Shown here: piece by piece, positions 54,988 through 64,000 of the stretch | Position numbering within the stretch: position 1 is the stretch's first letter | Layout of the letters: each line of letters opens with the position of its first letter | Assembly: GCA_021018995.1 (NCBI GenBank) | Contig: CM037588.1 | Coordinates: 144,851,725-144,915,724, forward strand | Direction: 5' to 3' | Length of the DNA stretch: 64,000 nucleotides | From: Chloranthus sessilifolius | Taxonomy: Eukaryota; Streptophyta; Magnoliopsida; Chloranthales; Chloranthaceae | Notes under the pieces: model-generated | What the model was told of the DNA's origin: nothing | Database searches by the model: none | Seen by the model: only the letters and a program-made list of their open reading frames with translations | Program-made: the position numbers and the translations under genes

Positions 54988-55356
54988 ATGTATCCTACCC
55001 AACAGACATACTTGAGACCAGCATCTTCTTCTAGACTGACCTCCTATCAGAGACCATCAGTGTCTTCACCTGTACGATCCTTTCAACCAGTAGGTTCTAT
55101 TGTTAGTGGGGCCTTAGTGGCGCAAGGATCCTCAAATGCCCCATCTTTTTCTCCGATCATTGCATATACAAGGTGTGAAAAACCACACAAGACCAAGGAT
55201 TACAAGAGGAACATTGGAGCGTGCTTCAGGTGTGACACAATCGGACACATGATCAAGGATTGTCCCGAGGAGGACAAGGGAAGAACTACTTCGGCATCTA
55301 CACAGAGATCAACCCGACCTACTATTCAAGGTCGAGCCTATGTCGTGACAACTTAA
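54988..55356 (+). pseudogene. Element 5 gag knuckle remnant
   Basis: Reads a Ser/Pro/Gln-rich stretch, then a CCHC zinc knuckle (CFRCDTIGHMIKDC) and a GRAYVVTT end. The layout is the same as the end of element 2 gag (CYKCGKVGHIIRDC, GRAYAVT). Only the C-terminal half of a typical gag is present. Confidence 0.8.
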
Positions 55357-55536
55357 GAAGTCAGAACGTCAAATGACATGATTCAAGATATCATTAAAAG
55401 TTGAGGTGTCAATTTTATTTTTAGTTTCTATGTCGGATATGTGTTTTAAAATTTCTGTTAGTAAATCATGCATGAACACCACACTCGTTACACACAATTA
55501 ATTGAATTCTATGTATACTATTAAGGTACTCTTGTT

Positions 55537-58500
55537 ATGCGTCATGATGGCGAAGTATGCAAAACTGAAGCACGAGTGTTGATAGATCCCGGGTCTACTC
55601 ATTCATTTATCACTCCATTGTTCACTGAGAAGTTGGGCATCATTCCCAAGGTCCTTGATTTTATTTTGGCAGTATCAGTACCTACGGGTAACTTGGTGAG
55701 CACAGATACCATGTGTCAATCAGTAATTGTGATGATCAAAGACCACGAGATGGTATCCAATCTGATTATCTTGAAGATGAAAGGGTTTGATGTAATCCTA
55801 GGAATGGATTGGTTGTCCACTTATCATGCGAGCATAGATTGTCTTCGAAGAGTTGTGACTTTCCATCCTCCAAAGAGAAAATCATTTTGATTTTGTAGAG
55901 TCAAATCCTTCGTGACAACGTTTATCTCCGCTATTCAAACAGATCGTATGATGAGGAACATGTGTTGCGATTATCTTGCGTACTTGTAAGACCATAGGAG
56001 GAGAAGAAAAATATCACGGACATTACGGTTGCTTGTGAGTATCCGGATGTTTTTCTTAAAGATCTACCTAGATTGCTACCTAACCGAGAGATCGAGTTCG
56101 CGATTGAGTTAGTGCCGGGTACCGAACTATTTTCGAAAGCTCCGTATCGTATGGCGCCTGCAGAATTGAAAGAGTTAAAAGAACAACTTCAAGAGCTGTT
56201 AGATAAAGGTTTTATTAGACCGAGTGTTTCTCCTTGGGGAGCACTGATATTATTTGTGAAGAAGGATGGGTCGATGCGGCTTTTTATCGATTACCGCTAG
56301 CTAAACAAGTTGACGATTAAGAATCGTTACCCGCTTTCGAGATAGACGATCTTTTCGATCAGTTACAAGGAGCGAGATTTTTCTCTAAGATTGACTTGAG
56401 ATCAGGCTATTATCAATTGAGAGTTAAATCTGAAGACATTTAGAAGACGACATTCAGAATCCGATATGGACACTATGAGTTCTTGGTGATGTCATTTGGG
56501 TTGACAAACGCTCTCGCATCATTTATAGACTTGATGAATCGGATATTCAAACCACACTTAGACAAGCCTATAGTGGTTTTTATAGATGACATCCTCATCT
56601 ATTCAAAGACACGAGAGGAACATGAGCAGCACCTATGAGTGGCTCTATAAATACTCAGAGACCACTAGTTATATGCAAAACTCAGCAAATATGAGTTTTG
56701 ACTTGAGCAGGTCAGTTTCTTAGGCCATGTTGTATAGGAGACTGGCGTCACGGTTGATCCAACAAAGATTGAATCGGTAGTGAATTAGGAGTAGCCAAAG
56801 ATAGTTACTGAAGTTCATAATTTCCTTGGTTTGGCAGGTTACTACAGAAGGTTCGTTGAGGGATTCTCCAAGATATTAGGTTTACTTACACAGCTTATAA
56901 AAAAGAATGCTAAGTTTGATTGGATGGAGCAGTGTGAGTAGAGTTTTCAGGAGATCAAGAAGCGATTGACTACTACGCCATTGCTTGCCATACCTTGAGG
57001 CAGTGGAGGCTTTGTAGTATACAGTGATGCATCTTATGGGGGATTAGGCTGCGTGCTTAATCAGAATGAGCAGGTCATTGCTTATGAGTCTAGACAGCTT
57101 AAGGACCATGAAAGTAATTACACGACTCATGACCTTGAGTTGGCTGCAGTGATCTTTGCTCTGAAGATCTGGAGGCATTACCTTTATGGGGAGACCTTTG
57201 ATATATTCACTGATCACAAAAGCCTAAAGTATTTGTTCACCTAGAAAGAACATGAGGTAGCGTCGATGGATGGAGTTCCTGAAAGACTATGATTGTGTCA
57301 TCTAGTATCACCCCGAGAAAGAAAATGTGGTAGCAGATGCATTAAGTCAGAAGCTCTCTGCTCAGTAATCACATCTCACCGCGAGAGTGCAACGATGACA
57401 CTTACTTGAGGATATAGACTTATGCAGCACGAGGTTTGACGTGAAAGGTTCATGTGCTTTGATGGCTACGCTTGTGATACATTCTACTCTCTTTGAGAAC
57501 ATCTGCAAGCTTCAGATGACGGATGATGAGCTTATGGCTATCAGACGAGATGTGATTGGGGGAGGTAAAATAGAATTCTCCATCAGAGATGATGACACCT
57601 TATTATTTCGAGACTGAGTATGCGTACCAACTAGTACTGAGCTTCGAGACACTATTTTGGAAGAAGCTCACAAATCTAAGTACGCTATTCATCCTAGCAG
57701 TACCAAGATATACTAAGACTTGAAGAAAAGCTTTTGGTGGAGAGGCTTAAAGAGAGATGTAGCTGAGTATGTCTCATGATGTTTGGCATGCCAGAAGGTT
57801 AAAGTTGATCACGAAATCCAACAGGATTATTACAACCTTTATCGATACATGAGTGGAAATGAGAGGCCATTTCTATGGACTTCATTCTGGGATTATCGAG
57901 GACACTTAGGAAGCACAATGTCATCTCGGTCATTGCGGATAGATTGACGAAATTAGCTCACTTCCTGCCATATAATATGACGTATATCGTTAGTAAACTC
58001 GCAGAGTTGTACCTCAAGGAGATAGTCAGGCTGCATGGTATACCTGTCAATATTATATCCGATAGAGACCCACTGTACACATTTCAGTTTTGGCAGTGAT
58101 TTCAAGAAGGGATGGGTTTTAGGCTTGATTACAGCTCGACATTTCACCCTCAGACCAATGGGCAAACTTAGCGGGTGAATCAGATCATAGAGGACATGCT
58201 ACGTGCTTGCATGTTAGATTTTTAAGGGTCATGGGACCAACACTTACCTTTGATTGAGTTCGCCTATAATAATAGTTACCAGACTAGTATCGACATGGCT
58301 CCCTATGAGGCTTTGTATGGACGAAGGTGCAGGTCTCCGCTTAATTGGGAAGAAGTGGGCGAGGAGCTCATTTTAGGTCCAGAGATCATGGAGAGTACAA
58401 TCGAGGCAGGTCGATTAATCCATGAGAGGCTACATGTTGCTCAGAGTCATCAGAAGAGCTACACCGACCTTAAAAGGAAGCATGTTGAGTTTCAGGTGAG

Positions 58501-58985
58501 CTTTGTAGCATTGGTCAACTTAATATTATTATTATTTGTATTTTTGTAGCTAATACCTGTGTTTCAGGTGGGAGATAATGTGTTTGTCAAAATCTCGCCT
58601 ACAAAAGGTGTGATGCATTTCGGCAAGCACGGAAAGCTGAGTCCGCGTTATGTAGGGCCTTTTGAGATATTGGGCCGAATCGGCGAGGTCGCTTACCGAG
58701 TAGCTTTTCCGCCGCAATTATCTAGCATGCACAGCGTATTTCACGTGTCCATATTGTGGAGGTATGTTAAGGACTCGACTGATGTGTTAGACTACCAGCT
58801 CATTGAGCTTTAGGAGAGTTTATCCTTAATTGAGGAGCCAGTACAAATCTAGGATCGTAAAGAACAGATCTTATGGACCAAGAGGATTCCCTTAGTGCTT
58901 GTGAAATGGCGGAACCACTCTTTAGAGGAAGCCACTTGGGAACGTGAAGCTGAGATTCGCGAGCAGTTTCAACATCTTTTTGAGT
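55537..58985 (+). pseudogene. Element 5 pol remnant: protease to chromodomain
   Basis: Protease: VLIDPGSTHSFITPLF, then [37 protein letters not shown] and a [16 protein letters not shown]-like site. RNase [21 protein letters not shown]-like region, [12 protein letters not shown]. Integrase: DFILGLSRTLRKHNV, ISDRDPLY, ALYGRRCRSPLNWEE. Post-core: GDNVFVKISPTKGVMHFGKH. The chromodomain-like end falls near 58880-58985. It is broken in more than ten places. Confidence 0.85.
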
Positions 58986-59631
58986 GATCTTTTTAAATTT
59001 TTATTTTTGTAAATAATTGTAATACATGCAATATATAGGTACATCAAATGATTTCTAGCTTCCCTTTTCAAATAAAACCTTCTTTTAAATTATAAGTTTA
59101 CATGGTTGAAAATTGTCAGTTCTACTTATATCTACTACTTCTATATAATTAAATTATTGACATCCTTATTACTTTGTTGTTTCGATCTATGTGGACAATT
59201 AGAATATGTGGTATACTGTGTATGTGGTTATGCTTCTGCAAGTATTCGATTTTGGAATCCAATTATCTACCTGATTAATTTCCATTAGATTTGAGTGTGT
59301 TTGTCTGGTAAGAAAAAGGGTGAGGGATGTGTGTGTTAAGTTTGTGTCATGGTGGGATTTCTTTTCCCAAGCAAGTGAAACTTGGAATGTAGGCATCCAT
59401 ATACGGATGCAACCCCTCTATGGTGTTATGGGATGCCAAATGAAGTACATCCAGGTTACTATGAACCCCGTCACTTGAAAAGCATGGTGGGTAAAATCCA
59501 TCGCACTGCGACCCATTCTCTTTAGTTTTTCGGACCGTTTTGATTATGTTATGTTATGAACTTTTATTTAAGGATGAGGGTTTTCCGTAGATCAGTTTAA
59601 TTGTGTTTTGCATTTTCGAGGACAAAAATTC
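58986..59631. other. Element 5 noncoding 3' stretch
   Basis: About 650 bases between pol and the polypurine tract (59632-59646). There is no aORF, no palindrome array and no TATA box, unlike the same place in elements 1-3. Confidence 0.7.
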
Positions 59632-59646
59632 CTAAGGAGGGGAGAA

Positions 59647-61208
59647 TGTAATAACCAATAATTTTGAACCCAAACTAGACCAACCCCGTGTGTGTGTCTA
59701 GCACGGCGACCGATGTCGTCGTAGACTTTTAAATTAGTTAATTAAATACTATTTGAATAAATTGTACGGATCGGATTAAAGTTTAAAGCATGATTGGACC
59801 TTAAGTGTGAAAGCCGTGTACTGACTTACGGTGTGCCGCTTAATGCCAAACCTGAATTTTAGAGGTTAAGAACTAAACACACAAGGTAGTGTGTGTGTGG
59901 TAACACCAAATGAACCCAAGTATAAGAGAGGTTTGCTTCTCCCGTAAGCATTAGACTTGTTTGTGCATTGAGAGAAGGAAGGAGAGAACGAGAGCCTTAC
60001 GAAGAAACCCTTGGTGGGATTTGGATCATGTGATCATCGTAAACTCTGCACTCATCGTGTTCACACCGATCATTGTGTAAGCTCCGCCATTTGTGAAACC
60101 CGATCATTAGAAACCCCATTCCTTAGAAACCCCTCTTTGTTATTGAAACCCTAGAGTTAGACGTGCGTGAACCTATCTCTTGTGCTCAACTTCAACGATT
60201 CGGAAAGGTTAAGATCAACACATGTGTTAATGGATGAAGTCACCGTGAGCTCGTGAGAACAATCGTGGTGGAAATCGCCGTGAGAATTCGAAGGTTTCGT
60301 TCTTGAACCCCCTTTTGGGCCACATTCCTCAAAATGTGAAATCGATCGGTGAAAGGTAAGTTCTTGATGAGATTAATGATCTAAATTAGTAGAATAAATG
60401 CTTAGTTTATGTGTGTGAATATGTGTGGACGATTTGGGTGAGAAATGGCAAGAAATCGTGAGAGAAACATAAGGTTTAAAAACTCAAAAATCACAGAGTT
60501 TTGTAACTCACGCGATCAAGCTTCATAGCCTGCTCATGCGAGTATCCTTCTGAAAGACTACTAAGAGTTCTTGCTCGAAAAGTGAAGTCCAATGAACCTC
60601 TTTATCTCGCGCTCCCGAGCTTAAGTGCTCGCTTGCGCGAGGGGTTCTCGTGCCTCGTAGCAGTGCACTAGATGTCAATCGTTCACCCGAGCTAGGAGAG
60701 GTCCATGTGTCTCGCGCGCCCGAGCTTCAGAGCTGGTTCACGCGAGAGGCCTTCGGAAGAGATAGGTGGCCTTTAAGGTCTTGAGACTCACTCATGCGAG
60801 GGCCTATATGAACAAGAGGCTCGCTCGCACGAGGCCTCGCCTGAATATCTGCAGTAAGCATAAATCCAGTCGGTCACATGAGATCCGTTGTGTTGTGAGA
60901 TCGCGCGCACGAGATCTGTACCTTGTTGTGCGAGAAATAGAGTTGAGCCTGTTTTGCTTAATTTTGGTTTTTCTGTCTGAATATCTTACTTGTATGCTAC
61001 TAGACCTTTGATATATGATCATTAATGGTCTTAGGTTATATTGTGAGCTTTGACACCGTCCGATAAGGATAGTTTTGCTTCTGTTTGTATGAAAGCGTCC
61101 TGAGGTAGGAGAATCTCATCATCACTTGCATTCTATTCTAATTCACATGGATAATTTGTATTATGATCTTTTTAACTTGCAGATGACATCTTGAACTTGC
61201 AGTTGTAA
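59647..61208 (+). repeat. Element 5 3' LTR, visible part
   Basis: Starts TGTAATAACC. It carries the leader region, a CTCGCG-type array (60505-60925) and a CTGAGGTAGGAGAATC motif near 61090 that matches the GAGGTAGGGAA site in other LTRs. Around 61209 a new LTR-like start (TGTAACAGATGCCC) appears, so the rest is not assigned. Confidence 0.7.
60505..60925. repeat. Element 5 LTR array of CTCGCG-type words
   Basis: Words such as CTCGCGCTCCCGAGC, CGCTTGCGCGAGG, CTCGCGCGCCCGAGC, CACGCGAGAGG and GCTCGCACGAGG recur roughly every 40 bases. They form short inverted pairs around CGCG or CGAG. Confidence 0.75.
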
Positions 61209-61872
61209 TGTAACAGATGCCCTAGTGAAAAATCACACTACTTGATATGGACACGGGTCAGGTCAATCACGTGCCTACCACACGTGCCCTAAAGGACCTC
61301 GCAAAGCTCGTGTTTACACTATTTTGCCGAACACATGACACACAAAAGAAAGGTTAACCTTGCATCTAACGAGCACTAGACATACACGCTCCCAACGTAT
61401 AACAACATTACACACACAAGCAAAGCCAGCCTATATACTGACTAAGGTATATCCAGACTACATTGTAATTTTTACTCTAATAAATATACATTTGAAAACT
61501 TGTGTAATGGATTTACACAGAAGCTTAATCCCATATATAGAGTCATTAGTCTATATAGATAATCCCTTGAGTGTAGCAGAGGTACACTTGACATTTGCAC
61601 CCAACTCCGCTAATGACGAACCAAGCTGCATCCCATAGCTACTTATCTTAATTGAAGTTATACCCTTAACCCCAACATTACAGTTGAACTTGTTGTAATG
61701 GCCTTACACTCAAACAAGACTTTGTTTGGCTTATATGGGTGTACTATAATAACTAGTGTTGACTGTATAAGGGATCCTAACCGTAAGTAGCTTATAATCC
61801 AGATTTTGGTAAGAGACCTCCACAGGTGCATGAGTCACTCTTTGACTCCATGCACGCAAAGTGAAGAGAAAT

Positions 61873-61882
61873 CTTATAAAAA
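61873..61882 (+). promoter_or_regulatory. Candidate LTR TATA box, element 6
   Basis: CTTATAAAAACC lies about 665 bases after the proposed LTR start. It fits a core promoter, but its position is later than in element 3. Confidence 0.35.
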
Positions 61883-62439
61883 CCGCACCAACTCTTTTCT
61901 TTTGCTAGCTATGAATTAGTTGACAGAGCTGATGCAAAACATACCACTACTGCTATATGCTCAAACCCATTACTCTAGTCATGTTCTTTATATCTTTGCT
62001 TTGCGACCGAAAGGTTTTAGTCGTGCCGACGTTTGACAATCACGACGTCGATCTTAGTAGTGCACATGGTTGACGAACGCTACATCGATAGATATCCGAT
62101 ACCGCACCGTCGAGACCATAAGACCACCAAAAGGTATGCAGACTATCACCTTAATATATGGAATTTGATGGATCCTAAACTATTGATCTGTGGTGTTGAT
62201 TCCATTGGCAGCACAGACAATGGTTAGTGTTAAAGAGGCACACGGGATTTATCATGCCGAAATTATTGTGCACTTCCGATCGTGCATAACATATAGAATA
62301 TAGATATAGAGAATCGGAGATAGCATGCCGCATTTCTGACAGAATTGAATAGCAAAATTTTATATATATATATATCCAAGTGATCACCCAACCATATAGG
62401 TACAGAACCTAGAAGGAGACAAGGAGGCACCACGGCACC

Positions 62440-62540
62440 ACGGCAAGCATTGCTTGCCGCGGCAACCTCACAAGGTTTCCGCGACAAGGTGCCCAGCTTA
62501 AGGCTCGCCGCGGCAACCCTTATGGCTTGTTGTGGCAAGC
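62440..62540. repeat. Element 6 array of TTGCCGCGGCAA-type words
   Basis: CTTGCCGCGGCAACC, TTTCCGCGACAAGG, CTCGCCGCGGCAACC and CTTGTTGTGGCAAGCC follow each other within 100 bases. Each is a perfect or near-perfect palindrome around CCGCGG. Confidence 0.75.
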
Positions 62541-63357
62541 CTATGAATTGCTGCCATTTTTGCTTCACAGACCCTTGGTCTGTATCTGGCCTACGTCCGG
62601 TGACTCTCCAGTTTGTAAATAGTATACACCATAAGTATCGGGTCTCGGATGACCCAATATTCCATTTGATTATACTAAAATCCAAATATATGACCTATAG
62701 GTGCCACTTAGTGCACATGAGCAGTTTTGAAAATGTGTTATCAGATGCATGAGCACACGTACAAAGCAGGTTCACGTTCGCGTAAGATAAGGTAGGGAAT
62801 ATATTTTGTTAAAATATAATTGTTTTCTTCTTCTCATATAGAGTGTCAATTATTTCTCATGTATGATTAGATAAATAATTATAGTGATGAATTACGTGGA
62901 GTTAAAGTTCACTGATGACCATGCTAGGGGTAACATGTAGACCTAATATTGATTTGACATGATAAACCTGATCAGATGTGAAATAAGTGAACTAAATTAT
63001 CAGTTGATTTGATGAGAAATGCATATCACTTGTGAGCACATACTAGTTTTGACCACATGTTCATAGAATTTGATATTACATAACTATATATCATTTTTGT
63101 AAATCGGCTTTCTAAAAAGGCATACTAGTTTTGCATATCAGTTGGATAAAAAAAATGAATATAAGAGGTGCATAGCAGTTTTACAACTTTATGCTAGTTT
63201 GTATAATATTTTGTTACAAGGCAGTATTAAAGCATACATGACATGCTAGTTGGAAGTAAGCATGCACATTTCTTTGATTTCATACATTGTTCATAGTATA
63301 TTATTCAGATCCTGCTAATCCTTGTCATCTTCTCCATGTGTTTGCTTAGTTCTGAGT

Positions 63358-63540
63358 CAAGTGATCCCGCTTTCTCGGGAGCTTGATTGTGTATTGGTAA
63401 CAAGTGATACCGTTAACTCGGGATCTTGATTTTCTTGGTCCAAGTGATCCCGCTAACTCAGGAGCTTGATTTGTCTCTGTTCAAGTGATCCCGCTAACTC
63501 AGGAGCTTGACAAGTGATCCCACTAACTCGGGAGCTTGAT
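63358..63540. repeat. Five hairpin-forming repeats (CAAGTGATCCCG...CGGGAGCTTG)
   Basis: Five copies of a 28-30 base unit, each able to pair CAAG...CCCG with CGGG...CTTG around a CTAACT loop. The first three are separated by 10-15 bases; the last two are adjacent. They sit where elements 1-3 have their GGATATCC blocks. Confidence 0.85.
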
Positions 63541-63780
63541 CCTTTTGTTTCTGCCTGCACGTGTATCTTGTTTTAGCTTGATTTCTCATACCTGTTACAC
63601 CATGAGTTAATTCAGCATGTCAACATGCTATATTATTCGCATGATAATAAAGTCATACTCTTCGTTTTATTTTATGCCTCTAGAAGAGAATGTGGTAAAA
63701 CTAAAATATATGTTAGCCAAATGTAAAATTCTTTGCTAAGCTTTGATGATAGCTCATCCTACGACTTCAATGTCTTAGCT

Positions 63781-63909
63781 GTAGATCTTGATCCAGAGCA
63801 AGCAGCTGATCCCACATACCAACCAGACGAAGAAGAAGAGGAGGAAGACGAAGAAGAAGACGAGGAAGAATTTGCAGACAATTCTTTCCTCAATAGGTTT
63901 GTGGTTTGA
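63781..63909 (+). other. Short acidic reading frame in the element 6 LTR
   Basis: Reads VDLDPEQAADPTYQPDEEEE, then a Glu/Asp run and EFADNSFLNRFVV-stop. The frame is also open upstream. It resembles the frames at 7126, 14329 and 46088 (DP.Y.P.E), with an expanded acidic tract. Confidence 0.35.
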
Positions 63910-64000
63910 GAGAGAAAAATAGATGTCTTTTGGATAAACTTGTATTAATCACGTATGATAGTTTGATATTTTGTTTCTGAGATGTATAGGTGTTCTTTCC

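Larger units (their letters stand above)
54102..61208 (+). mobile_element. Element 5: Ty3/gypsy chromovirus (Tekay/Del-like) without an aORF
   Basis: Begins TGTAAGAACCCG (54102). It shows a 5' LTR portion, the gag knuckle region, protease, RT, RNase H, integrase and chromodomain, a short noncoding 3' stretch, a polypurine tract and a 3' LTR from TGTAATAACC (59647). Unlike elements 1-3 it has neither an internal palindrome array nor an aORF. The two LTRs differ at about one base in ten by eye, so it is old. Coding parts have more than ten breaks. The right end is unclear because element 6 sequence follows. Confidence 0.85.
61209..64000 (+). repeat. Element 6: partial LTR of another chromovirus-type element
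   Basis: It follows the LTR plan of elements 1-3: a TGTAACAGATGCCC start, a TATA box near 61873 (CTTATAAAAACC), a palindrome array (TTGCCGCGGCAA, 62440-62540), an AAGGTAGGGAAT motif near 62790, a hairpin repeat block (63358-63540), a GATGATAGCTCATCC segment and an acidic short frame. It runs off the window. The left edge and the relation to element 5 are uncertain. Confidence 0.5.

Noticed and set aside
62341-62375. TA dinucleotide run as a functional site
   Set aside because: A plain (TA)n microsatellite; nothing nearby ties it to a promoter or to element structure.

Overview
This window is plant nuclear DNA. It has one intact-looking single-exon gene for a G-type lectin (S-domain) receptor-like kinase, set in a thick stack of LTR retrotransposon fossils, MITE-like repeats and microsatellites. 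The retroelement families (Tekay/Del-like Ty3/gypsy chromoviruses, an Athila-like Ty3/gypsy element, Tork/Tnt1-like Ty1/copia) and the SRK-type kinase point to a flowering plant with a repeat-rich genome. I cannot name the species. No rRNA, tRNA gene or CRISPR array was seen.

Layout. 1-7584: right part of chromovirus element 1 (+): end of pol, a palindrome-rich spacer, an extra 3' ORF (aORF) and a 2.5 kb 3' LTR. It lies inside the aORF of chromovirus element 2 (-, 7585-16359), which shows its 5' LTR, gag, pol and the start of the aORF. Element 2 in turn lies inside a copia fragment (copia A, -, 16360-17536). Copia A stands head to head with a longer, heavily decayed copia element (copia B, +, 17540-22824). 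22825-24430: repeat debris, including a CACTA-type MITE within a GAAATTTCGG fold-back region. 24432-47265: a tandem duplication of about 0.95 kb whose second copy was split by chromovirus element 3 (25470-46555). Element 3 carries Athila-like element 4 (26940-39511) in its 5' LTR. 47266-49386: short tandem duplications, a MITE-like repeat and the kinase promoter region. 49387-51798: the kinase gene. 51799-54101: 3' UTR and repeats, including an inverted partner of the upstream MITE-like repeat. 54102-61208: chromovirus element 5 (+). 61209-64000: part of another long LTR (element 6) lying in or against the element 5 LTR.

The most unusual signal is a layout shared by otherwise different retroelements. 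Each has an array of short CG-containing palindromic words in its LTR. In the elements with an aORF, the same word is repeated just upstream of that aORF. In the three chromoviruses with an aORF, a strong TATA box follows the internal array within a few bases. The word differs between elements (TCGATTAATCGA, ATCGATTGATCGAT, TCGATCGATCGA, TCGCGA/TCTCGC, CTCGCG, TTGCCGCGGCAA) but agrees between LTR and internal copy of the same element. The chromovirus LTRs also hold a second palindromic block (GGATATCC-centred in elements 1-3, CCCG...CGGG hairpins in element 6) and, near their 3' ends, a short acidic reading frame that looks conserved as protein between elements.
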